From positions 124,001-188,000 of the forward strand of contig CBDEGU010000007.1 of the NCBI GenBank assembly GCA_965238045.1: 64,000 nt of DNA. Reading direction: 5' to 3'. The notes beneath the pieces were generated by a model. It was not told the DNA's origin. It did not search any database and saw only the letters and a list, made by a program, of their open reading frames with translations. Both the position numbers and the translations under genes were made by a program. Positions 56,439 through 63,655 of the stretch are shown here, one piece after another. This DNA is from CBDEGU01 sp965238045. Its GTDB lineage: Bacteria; Acidobacteriota; Terriglobia; Bryobacterales; UBA6623. The first letter of the stretch is position 1. Each line of letters opens with the position of its first letter.

Positions 56439-56922
56439 TGTGCCGGTTCAGCCGGAAATGGAGAAAGGCCGCTCTGAGTAAGGTAGTCGTTCCGCCCTTC
56501 GGGCGGGAATTTTCTCAGGCATGGGGGTCTATCGATCCGATGGTATCATGGTCCGATTCAAGGGCTCGCCATGCTGGAGCTCAGGGTAAGGTGCTCGTCC
56601 ATCAGCTCGGCTAGGATCTCATTCCTCCGCTGAAGCTTCCGTTCCAGGGCTGCGATCTGCTGCTGCTCCGGGGCCTTGTCAGAGCGGGTTTGGCGGCCGA
56701 ATGCAGTCGCGCCGTTCTCAAAGAGTTCTTTCTGCCAGCGATAGAAAACCGTCGGCTGAAGGCTCCGTTCGTCGCACAGCTTGGAGACGGGAACATGCTC
56801 CAGCAAGTGGCGCCGAAGAATGGACACTTTCTCGTCTGCTGTGTAGTGCTTGCGCTGTTTCGCCATTTGTTCTCTCCACTATGAGAGCGGCGCAACATTC
56901 CATTTCCGGCTGAATCGGCACA
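56439..56922 (-). mobile_element. 484-bp non-autonomous IS3-derived cassette, copy 2
   Basis: The same length and boundaries as copy 1 and about 96% identical (19 differences by hand count). Ends TGTGCCGGTTCAGCCGGAAA and, on the other strand, TGTGCCGATTCAGCCGGAAA. The target duplication is CCTC (56435-56438 and 56923-56926), inside the left terminal repeat of the larger IS3 element. Because copies 1 and 2 have different target duplications, each arrived by its own transposition event and neither is a segmental duplication of the other. Confidence 0.9.
56558..56866 (-). CDS. IS3-family OrfA of cassette copy 2
   Basis: 102 residues, nearly the same as the OrfA of copy 1 (MAKQRKHYTADEKVSILRRH, PVSKLCDERSLQPTVFYRWQ). 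The few differences fall mainly at the C-terminus (DEHLTLSSSMASP). The frame is intact in both copies, which hints that the protein is under selection or that the copies are recent. No OrfB follows. Confidence 0.85.
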   Translation of the reverse strand: MAKQRKHYTADEKVSILRRHLLEHVPVSKLCDERSLQPTVFYRWQKELFENGATAFGRQTRSDKAPEQQQIAALERKLQRRNEILAELMDEHLTLSSSMASP

Positions 56923-56976
56923 CCTCAGCTGGAACAGGAGAAAAGCGTTCCGCCGTTAAGCTAACGGAGAGGACGC

Positions 56977-57285
56977 ATGAGGAAACAACGAAAGCACTAC
57001 ACCGCCGAGGAGAAGGTCGCCGTTCTGAGGCGGCATTTGATCGACAACGAGCCGGTCTCGAAGCTCTGCGACGAGCTGGCACTTCAGCCGACAGTTTTCT
57101 ACCGCTGGCAGAAAGAATTCTTTGAGAACGGCGCCGCCGCTTTCCAGACCAAGAATCGCAGCAGTCGCCAGCCCGAGCAAGAACGCATCGCGCGGCTGGA
57201 GCAGAAAATCCAAACCAAGGATGAAGTTCTCGCCGAACTGATGGCCGAGCACATCGCATTAAAAAAAAGCCTTGGGGAGATCTAA
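56977..57285 (+). CDS. IS3-family OrfA of the full-length element
   Basis: 102 residues: MRKQRKHYTAEEKVAVLRRH, PVSKLCDELALQPTVFYRWQ, and a coiled C-terminal helix with QERIARLEQKIQTKDEVLAE. It is clearly related to the OrfA of the cassettes but less similar to them than they are to each other. Its last codons cover a run of eight A residues (57261-57268), at which a -1 shift leads into OrfB. Confidence 0.88.
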   Translation: MRKQRKHYTAEEKVAVLRRHLIDNEPVSKLCDELALQPTVFYRWQKEFFENGAAAFQTKNRSSRQPEQERIARLEQKIQTKDEVLAELMAEHIALKKSLGEI

Positions 57286-58240
57286 ACGGAAGGTGGACCC
57301 AGCCCGACATCCGCGACCAAGTCGTCGATTTCGTGCGGCGCTGGTCACCGAAGACCGAGATCGGCGTCGGACGCTTTATCCGGTGGCTCGGCGTCGCAGC
57401 CGGCAAGTGTACTCCTGGCGAAGACGCTACGGCTGCGTCAACGAACACAACGGCTGGGTGCCGCGCGATCACTGGCTCCAACCATGGGAGAAACAAACCA
57501 TCGTCGACTTTCATCACAAGAATCCGTTGGAGGGATACCGGCGCTTGACCTACATGATGTTGGACGCCGGCATCGTGGCGGTCAGCCCGTCAAGCGTGTG
57601 GCGCGTGCTCCATCGAGCGGGCCTGCTGCGCCAATGGAACGGCAAGCCGTCAAAGAAGGGAACAGGCTTTGAGCAGCCACCCAAGCCCCATCAACATTGG
57701 CATATCGACGTTTCTTACATCAATGTTGCGGGCACGTTTTATTACCTCTGCAGCGTGCTGGACGGTTACAGCCGAGCGATCGTGCATGGGGACTTGCGCG
57801 AGGCGATGAAGGAGACCGACATCGAGATCGTTCTCGAAGCGGCCAAGGAGAAGTATCCCGCCGCGAAGCCGCGCATTATTTCCGACAACGGGCCGCAATT
57901 CGTTGCCAAGGACTTCAAAGAGTTCATTCGCATCTCGGGGATGACCCACGTGAGAACATCGCCTTACTATCCGCAATCGAACGGCAAGTTGGAGCGTTGG
58001 CACAAGTCGTTGAAGAGCGAATGCATTCGGCCTGGCGTGCCGCTGACGCCGCGGGATGCGCGGCGGCTGATCGAGCGTTATGTGGAGCATTCCAACACGG
58101 TGCGGCTGCACAGCGCGATCGGATACGTGACGCCGGCGGACATGCTGACCGGTCGCCAAGCCCAGATCCATGCCGCCCGCGACCACAAGCTGGAGCACGC
58201 TCGACGGCAACGTCAGTTGCGCCGTCAGCAGGTAGCTTGA
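57267..58240 (+). pseudogene. IS3-family OrfB (integrase-type transposase), frameshifted
   Basis: Entered from OrfA by a -1 slip on the A8 run: KPWGDLNGRWTQPDIRDQVV, DFVRRWSPKTEIGVGRFIRW. At about 57409 the frame breaks (GGCAAGTGTACTCCTGG); the remainder YSWRRRYGCVNEHNGWVPRD continues in another frame. The length from the slip site, 974 bases, is one short of a multiple of three. The DDE domain downstream is complete (HWHIDVSYINVAGTFYYLCS, PRIISDNGPQFVAKDFKEF, SNGKLERWHKSLKSECIRPG). One lost base therefore disables an otherwise normal transposase. Confidence 0.85.
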
Positions 58241-58752
58241 CCGATCGAGTTACAATGACGTTGCCGGGTGAAACGGAAGCGGGCTCTGCTGGGAAGCAAC
58301 CCTGCCGAGGGATAGCCTGGCGGGCTCATCGGGACGACGCTCGCGGGCGCGGAAGTCACCTTGCGCGCTCGTCCCAAAGCCCCATCGGGTCGATAGACCC
58401 GCATGCCTTGAAAATCCCCGCCCGCAGGGCGGCATCTACACTAACGCGGAGCGCTCGCTCTCCCGTTCCGGCTGAATCAGGACATCGCCTCAGAGTACGA
58501 GCATACGCTGGTCCAAACTTGCGGCACCAGGATCGAATGGCTTCGTAGGATACGATGACGCCACGCTCAGTGAGCAGGTCCTCGACATCGCGAAAGCTCA
58601 GAGTGAACCGATGGTACAACCAGACGGCATGGCTGATGCTCTCGGGTGGAAAGCGGTGGCGTCGATACAGTGATTCCATCGGTCCATTGTCGCCGACCGC
58701 CGTTAACTTGACAATGCCTCCGGCGCTGTACCGCGGGAGGCTGGTTGGCGCA

Positions 58753-60648
58753 CTACCGAATCTCGATCTCCCGCCGTGCGACGCCGCCGCGTGTGGAGAG
58801 GATCGAAACAGTGGCCCTGGCGGACGTGACACCGTTGAGGCGGATCTCCCAGGTGGCCGTCTTCTGCTCGTCTTCTTTGAGCCACCCGATCTCGATCGAC
58901 TTGTCACGCAGCTCGGGCCTGAGGATCTCGACCTTCTTACTTTTGAGCAATTCCTCGTCAAACTCGATTTTGGCCGTATCGGGCTTCACGATCTTGACGA
59001 GTTTTGCTTGCTCGAGTGCGGTGGGCAGCTTCCCGGTATTCGTGGCGGTTACGCTGACCTCGAAAAGGCCGGGGCCCTTGCGTGTCACTGTGGTTGTGAC
59101 AATTTCGATTTGCGGGAGATGTTTGGCGAGAAAGAGATTAAACAGGGCCTCCCGGCCCGCCCACTGTTCGTACATGTCGGCGGGAGGGTTGAAGACCGCA
59201 AATTTAGGGTTGAAGCCGCCGATCTCCACCTCGCCAAGCTGAGGATGCGAGAACGGTTTCCAATCCAGAAACTCTCGGCCGCTACGCTCCGTGTCGTTCC
59301 AGATCAACGCGTCGTAGTCGTCCCACAAGCCGTCCTGGTTGTAGTCCTCGAGGCTGCCCTTGTTCCAGATCTCATCGCCGTACCAGATGGCACCGTAATA
59401 AAAATAGCCGAAGTCCGGGCTGTGACCGAACAGCGGCCGCGGTTTGGTCGGCTCACCCGTTACGGGATCGGTGGGGAAGCGGGTGCGGTAGTCGTGGTAG
59501 ACATCTCCGGCCCAGCGTTTGCCGGTGATTGCCTGCCCCTCTCGGTCGAAGTAGCGATACCAGGCCAGGTCTTGGTCGAACATGCGCTCTTCACTTTTGC
59601 TGGTGGAAGGCGGCCGGAGGTGCATCGGCATGGGGGTATCCATCGACTGGCCGATCGAAATGTTCGGGTGGGTGAGCAGGAACAGGACGACGGCGCGGGT
59701 TTCGGGTTCAGACAGCGGAAACTCACCGGCAGCTCCCTGCGTGAACCCGCGCCCGGTGGCGTCGCGTCCCGGTTCGGGCCGCCAGTTTTCCAGATAGTTG
59801 CGGTGCAGGTCGAGACCGCCGATGCCGTCCTCGTTGTACTTCTCGTCGAGGTCGTCGTCGAGGCCTTCGGGATAAACCATCCAGTCGCCCTCGCCGTCGG
59901 GAACCTTTTTCATGAGGCGGCCGGTTTTGTCCCTGGGATCGAGAATGGCGTTTCCTTTTCCTTCGCCGACTTTCTTGCGCATCTCACGGATGTAGCCGTC
60001 CCCGTCAAGGTCCTCGCCCGGATCCTCATCCAGCAGGCCGTCCCGGTCGGTGTCGTGAGGCCGGACGTTACTTCGATTCGTCTGGGCCGTCTTGAGAAAC
60101 AGCTCGACCCCGTCAGGGTTGTTCATGACTCTCAGATAGAGCGCCTTGGTATTGACAAGCCGGGTGATTTCGGGATCTTCGCCGTACTGCGTCAGAAGGT
60201 GGTTGAGAAGCCACAGCACGGACTCGGAGCTGGTGATCTCCGCCGAGTGCCGGCCCCCTTCGATGTACATGGCAGGCTTGTCGGTGTCTTTACCGGTCTT
60301 TTTGTTCGTGAGCGTGACTTGCCAGATGTCGCGGCCCTCGAAGGACTTTCCAACCGAATAGAGCTCGACGAGGTCAGGATGCTGCTCGGCCCACTTTCCA
60401 AGCAGTTGATTCACCTCGTCGTAGGTGTGAAAATGCCGAAAGTCGAGCTCGCCTTCCTGGAGCGGTTTGACCTCGGGATAGTCTACTTTAGGGAAGAAGC
60501 TTCTTCCGTGGCGTTCGCCGCCGACGAGATGAAGCTGGCGCTCGGCTTTGTCGGTCCCCTTTTTTGCATCCTGAGGCTGGGCGACGAAGAGCGGCCCACA
60601 CACAACGGCGGTGACTAAAAAGCGAAGAGCACGATGAGTGGCAGGCAC
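58753..60648 (-). CDS. exported M14-family zinc carboxypeptidase
   Basis: 631 residues. A signal peptide (about 1-24) is followed by a short pro-region and the M14 domain. Zinc ligands are His134 and Glu137 in IEGGRHSAEITSSESVLW and His282 in GGLDLHRNY; VMNNPDGVELF lies between. An insert with calcium-type repeats, DTDRDGLLDEDPGEDLDGDG (about 199-218), sits in the catalytic domain, and a C-terminal Ig-like sheet (about 500-631) carries VTATNTGKLPT. Such enzymes remove C-terminal residues from peptides outside the cell. The gene ends 35 bases from the IS6 remnant. Confidence 0.9.
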   Translation of the reverse strand: MPATHRALRFLVTAVVCGPLFVAQPQDAKKGTDKAERQLHLVGGERHGRSFFPKVDYPEVKPLQEGELDFRHFHTYDEVNQLLGKWAEQHPDLVELYSVGKSFEGRDIWQVTLTNKKTGKDTDKPAMYIEGGRHSAEITSSESVLWLLNHLLTQYGEDPEITRLVNTKALYLRVMNNPDGVELFLKTAQTNRSNVRPHDTDRDGLLDEDPGEDLDGDGYIREMRKKVGEGKGNAILDPRDKTGRLMKKVPDGEGDWMVYPEGLDDDLDEKYNEDGIGGLDLHRNYLENWRPEPGRDATGRGFTQGAAGEFPLSEPETRAVVLFLLTHPNISIGQSMDTPMPMHLRPPSTSKSEERMFDQDLAWYRYFDREGQAITGKRWAGDVYHDYRTRFPTDPVTGEPTKPRPLFGHSPDFGYFYYGAIWYGDEIWNKGSLEDYNQDGLWDDYDALIWNDTERSGREFLDWKPFSHPQLGEVEIGGFNPKFAVFNPPADMYEQWAGREALFNLFLAKHLPQIEIVTTTVTRKGPGLFEVSVTATNTGKLPTALEQAKLVKIVKPDTAKIEFDEELLKSKKVEILRPELRDKSIEIGWLKEDEQKTATWEIRLNGVTSARATVSILSTRGGVARREIEIR

Positions 60649-60713
60649 GAAGTACTTCTCCTATTAGCCGATTATTTCCTGAAACACATTGCAGGCTCAA
60701 CCCGCCCAGCAGC

Positions 60714-61877
60714 CTATCGCCGGAACGCCTTGGCCAACCTGAGAATTCGTTCTGACTTCGGGTACCAGCCCATGGGAGCGTACTCGTTCGTGTGCAAGTA
60801 GCAGCGCACGCGTACTTCATCGCCTGAAAACGTGAGCACCCGGCTCATCGGTGTGGCCGATTCCAGCCCATGATACTGCGTCAGCTGCCCGACGTTGATG
60901 AAATACACGCCCCACTTGGTCTCGATATGCGACTTGCCACCGTAAGTGTCATCGGGAAACGTGTGCGTGTGTCCGCCGAACCAAAAATCAATGGCTCCCG
61001 GATGCTCTGCCAGGTAGTTTTCGAACGCCTGCGCGTCGGGCTTGCTGTCCACCCAATAAAGGTAGGAGGCGCCCTTTGGGGAACCCTGCGGCTTGTAGCC
61101 GTGATAGTGCGAACGCCACTGGCCCGTCACGTCCTTCCGCATACCTTCCCATTCGCCCGAGGCCACCGTCGTGTTCTTTAGGACGTAATGGTGGGCCGAG
61201 ATGATGATCGAGTCGGGGTTGGTCTCGACCATCTTTTTCCACCATGCGAAGGTCTCCCCGGTGACCACGCCGCCCGGGTTGCCACCCAAGGGACCGCGGC
61301 CGATCTTTTGGGTCGGCTCGTTGATGTCGCTCATCATCAGAAACAGAATATTGCCCACGCGGAAGGAATAGCGCTCCCAGGTCCCTTCGACCGGGTAGCG
61401 ACGTTTGGCATTGTCAACACCGGAGTATTTCGCGTGTTCCCCGGTGGGGTCGAGCCATTTGCGCCACCACCAGTTCTTCGGCTCGTCGAGACCACTGCGG
61501 TCGTGGTTGCCGCCGAGGTTGTAGATGTCCTCACGGCGGTGCTTCTTTAACGCGCGGAACTGGCGCACGATTTCCTGCCTCTCGACATCGGTGGGAAGGC
61601 GCACTGCGCCGGCCATGTCGCCCATATCTAGCGCGATTTCCCACTCGAACGACGGTGCACCGTTGGGACCGCCGAACTCGGAATGCGTAACGGCTTCAAC
61701 GAGGCTTTCACGCCCCTGTTTCTTGTCGGTGCCGACATGGGCGTCGCTGAAGCACCATAGGTCAAACGTATCTCTGCTGGTGGCTGGAGCGGACGAGGAC
61801 TCAGGCGTCCCATCCGCCTGCCCCAGCATGGCCGCCCCGAGCAGGGATGTTTTCAAAAACTCGCGCCGGGTGGGCAT
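60714..61877 (-). CDS. Tat-exported metallophosphoesterase
   Basis: 387 residues from the ATG at 61877, which follows GGAGGTGAG. The signal MPTRREFLKTSLLGAAMLG has a clear twin-arginine motif. The calcineurin-like metal sites are present in order: WCFSDAHVGTDKKQ, DMGDMAGA, LGGNHDRSGLD, IISAHHYVL and FGGHTHTFPDD. The insert between the third and fourth blocks is long. The substrate is unknown. It lies 65 bases upstream of the M14 peptidase gene on the same strand and may share its transcript. Confidence 0.88.
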   Translation of the reverse strand: MPTRREFLKTSLLGAAMLGQADGTPESSSAPATSRDTFDLWCFSDAHVGTDKKQGRESLVEAVTHSEFGGPNGAPSFEWEIALDMGDMAGAVRLPTDVERQEIVRQFRALKKHRREDIYNLGGNHDRSGLDEPKNWWWRKWLDPTGEHAKYSGVDNAKRRYPVEGTWERYSFRVGNILFLMMSDINEPTQKIGRGPLGGNPGGVVTGETFAWWKKMVETNPDSIIISAHHYVLKNTTVASGEWEGMRKDVTGQWRSHYHGYKPQGSPKGASYLYWVDSKPDAQAFENYLAEHPGAIDFWFGGHTHTFPDDTYGGKSHIETKWGVYFINVGQLTQYHGLESATPMSRVLTFSGDEVRVRCYLHTNEYAPMGWYPKSERILRLAKAFRR

Positions 61878-61941
61878 GGTCGGCTCACCTCCGGCCCGTA
61901 TTGTAGGGCAATTCCCTTGCTGTGTGCATCGGGCAGAGTTG

Positions 61942-61965
61942 TCCAATACAAGATGATCCTGAAAG
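61942..61965 (+). repeat. extra copy of the integrase-type IS left end
   Basis: TCCAATACAAGATGATCCTG followed by AAAG matches the IS terminal repeat at 61977-62000 at 23 of 24 positions, in the same orientation and 35 bases further out. It may be left from an earlier insertion or be a second transposase-binding site. Confidence 0.6.
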
Positions 61966-61976
61966 GGGGGAGTATT

Positions 61977-63534
61977 TCCAACACAAGATGATCCTGAAAG
62001 CGACCAAGGAGGGAGGAGGGACACTGCGGGTGAATGCACATCATCATGCAGAAAGTCGAATGTCTCACGCTAGAGCAGATGCGGGAGTTCCTAGCGGCCA
62101 GCGAAGAGCTGGTTTTCACTCTGTTGGGCCGCGGCGAGATCTACAATCTGGTCGAGCGCACCCTTGGCAGGCAGCAGTATCTCGGGTTGCCCAAGAAAGA
62201 CAAAGGGGTCGTGCGCCACTATTTAAGCAGGCTGAGCGGACGCAGTCTGCCGCAGATCACTCGCCTGATTGGGCAGTATCGCCAGCAGGGCGCGGTGCGG
62301 CTGAGACAGCCGCGGCGGCGGCGTTTTCCGGCCCGCTACACGCCCGGCGACATCGCCTTGCTGGCAGCAGCCGACGCGGCGCACGAAGGGCTCTCGGGCC
62401 CGGCGGTGCGGCGCATTCTGTGGCGGGAATACAACGTCTATCACAAGGAGGCCTATCAGCGGCTGGCGGAGATTTCTTCCTCCCACATCTACAACTTGCG
62501 GCGCGGGGCGGCCTATCGCCAGCACCACGTCCATCACACCAGCACCCGCGCCCGCGCCGTGGGCATTGGCGAGCGCCGCAAGCCCGACCATCGCGGCCGG
62601 CCGGGCTACTTGCGGGTCGATACCGTGCATCAGGGCGACACCTCCACCCGCCGGGGGCTCCACCATATCAACGCCGTCGACGCGGTGACGCAGTGGCAGA
62701 CGGTGGGCTGCTGCCAGACGATCTCGGAATCGCATTTGATCCCGGTTTTAGAGGCCATGCTGCATCAGTACCCTTTCCGCATCGAGGGGTTTCATTCCGA
62801 CAACGGCTCGGAGTTTCTCAATTACCGGGTCGAGAAATTGTTGAACAAACTGCTGGTGGGGGAGTTCACCAAGTCGCGGGCGCATCGCACAACCGACAAC
62901 GCGTTGGTCGAGGGCAAGAATGGGGCGGTGGTGCGCAAACACATCGGACACGAACCGATCGGAGCCGAGCATGCCGAAGAGTTTCAGCGTTTCTACATGG
63001 CCGAGTTCAATCCCTACTTGAACTACCATCGCCCTTGCGGATTCGCCACCGTGGAGGTGGACGGGAAGGGCAAGCGGCGGCGCCGCTACCGGCTCGGAGA
63101 CTACCGCACGCCCTACGAGAAGCTGCTTTCGCTCGATCAATGGGAAAGCTACTTGAAGCCCGGCGTCACGGCTGCTTTTCTGGAGCAGCAAGCCGGCCGG
63201 ATGAGCGACACCGAGTGTGCGCTGCGGATGCAGCGGCGCAAGAGAGAACTGCTGGCCGCGAGCCGCTCGCGGTGGTAGGAGGGCACCGCGCAGCCGGGAC
63301 CTTCGCTCGCCCTCCGGGCTCCCTGCGGCCCGGCTGCGCGCGGAGGGAAACGGCGGCACGGGGTGAGAGCAAACCCATGGACAGAAACGTGGCCGCGGAC
63401 CTGGAGCACGCTCCAGATGAGCGTCCCCCTGCGCCCTCACAGCCCCCTCGCCCCTGCCCCCTAGAAAGGAGATCGCTACCCACCCCTGCACCCTTACCCA
63501 CCCAGACCCGTTTCAGGATCATTCTTGGATTGGA
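61977..63534 (+). mobile_element. integrase-type (DDE, rve) insertion sequence
   Basis: Terminal repeats: left TCCAACACAAGATGATCCTG, right (other strand) TCCAATCCAAGAATGATCCT, identical apart from two substitutions and one indel. One transposase gene fills most of the element; about 230 bases of GC-rich, non-coding sequence with a strong hairpin (GCGCAGCCGGG…CCCGGCTGCGC, about 63288-63340) follow it. No certain target duplication is seen. Confidence 0.75.
62034..63278 (+). CDS. integrase-catalytic-domain transposase
   Basis: 414 residues. The N-terminal part has helix-turn-helix segments (GVVRHYLSRLSGRSLPQITR, HEGLSGPAVRRILWREYNVY). The retroviral-integrase-type core contains the three acidic residues: GRPGYLRVDTVHQGDTS (Asp), RIEGFHSDNGSEFLNYRV (Asp) and NALVEGKNGAVVRKHIGH (Glu). 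The SHIYNLRRGAAYRQ and GERRKPDHRGRPGYL blocks match a widespread group of solitary integrase-like transposases close to IS481/ISNCY. The gene is intact. An ATG at 62046 would be an alternative start. Confidence 0.88.
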   Translation: MHIIMQKVECLTLEQMREFLAASEELVFTLLGRGEIYNLVERTLGRQQYLGLPKKDKGVVRHYLSRLSGRSLPQITRLIGQYRQQGAVRLRQPRRRRFPARYTPGDIALLAAADAAHEGLSGPAVRRILWREYNVYHKEAYQRLAEISSSHIYNLRRGAAYRQHHVHHTSTRARAVGIGERRKPDHRGRPGYLRVDTVHQGDTSTRRGLHHINAVDAVTQWQTVGCCQTISESHLIPVLEAMLHQYPFRIEGFHSDNGSEFLNYRVEKLLNKLLVGEFTKSRAHRTTDNALVEGKNGAVVRKHIGHEPIGAEHAEEFQRFYMAEFNPYLNYHRPCGFATVEVDGKGKRRRRYRLGDYRTPYEKLLSLDQWESYLKPGVTAAFLEQQAGRMSDTECALRMQRRKRELLAASRSRW

Positions 63535-63602
63535 AAATGCTCGGGCCGAGTGCACGAGTAATTCTGCTTCGACTACTCGAGACCGGGCCGGTGCCTGGTG
63601 AT

Positions 63603-63631
63603 TTGACAAACCGGCAACAGTTGGTAATAAT
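63603..63631 (+). promoter_or_regulatory. sigma-70-type promoter of the last gene
   Basis: TTGACA (63603-63608), a 17-base spacer, and AATAAT (63626-63631, five of six to consensus). It lies 24 bases before the ATG at 63656, with an AGAGGAAG ribosome site in between. Confidence 0.65.
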
Positions 63632-63655
63632 GCAGGACAACTCCAGAGGAAGCCA

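Larger units (their letters stand above)
56428..58484 (+). mobile_element. IS3-family element carrying a nested cassette
   Basis: Inserted in the IS6 transposase with target duplication TCGC (56424-56427 and 58485-58488). The right end reads TGTCCTGATTCAGCCGGAAC on the minus strand. The left end is interrupted after TGTCCCGCCTC by cassette copy 2 and resumes at 56927 with AGCTGGAACAGGAG. Put together, the left repeat TGTCCCGCCTCAGCTGGAAC matches the right one at most positions. Without the cassette the element is 1569 bp. It contains orfA, an A8 frameshift site and a damaged orfB, then about 240 bases of non-coding right end. Confidence 0.88.
55438..58679 (-). pseudogene. IS6-family transposase, interrupted twice
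   Basis: Three fragments on the minus strand. N-terminal (58679-58489): MESLYRRHRFPPESISHAVW, VSYEAIRSWCRKFGPAYART. Middle (56423-56357): RQARLGDIWHVDEVFITIRG with the first catalytic Asp. C-terminal (55864-55438): YLWRAVDQDGDVLDIVV, LVTDKLRSYPAAHREVFPSV with the second Asp, RAEVSHQHRREQERQMRRFK with the Glu. Joining them at the target duplications gives LRRRQARLGDIWHVDE at the first seam and GEPHYLWRAVDQ at the second, an open frame of exactly 231 codons including the stop. All three acidic residues survive, but the gene is dead as it stands. Confidence 0.9.
55374..58718 (-). mobile_element. IS6-family element torn apart by nested insertions
   Basis: Both ends carry GGCATTGTCAAGTTAA (55374-55389, and its complement at 58703-58718). 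Between them lie three pieces of one IS6 transposase separated by two insertions: a 484-bp cassette (55869-56352) and an IS3-family element (56428-58484) that itself holds another cassette. Taking out each insertion with one copy of its target duplication leaves 796 bp, the normal size of an IS6 element. An 8-bp direct repeat outside the ends, expected for IS6, is not seen. Confidence 0.88.

Noticed and set aside
55366..58726. 8-bp target duplication around the IS6 element
   Set aside because: The flanks TCGGCTGG and TCCGGCGC do not match, so no duplication can be claimed.
58555..60618. 687-codon plus-strand frame opposite the M14 peptidase
   Set aside because: It begins inside the IS6 fragment and is explained by antisense of two real minus-strand genes.
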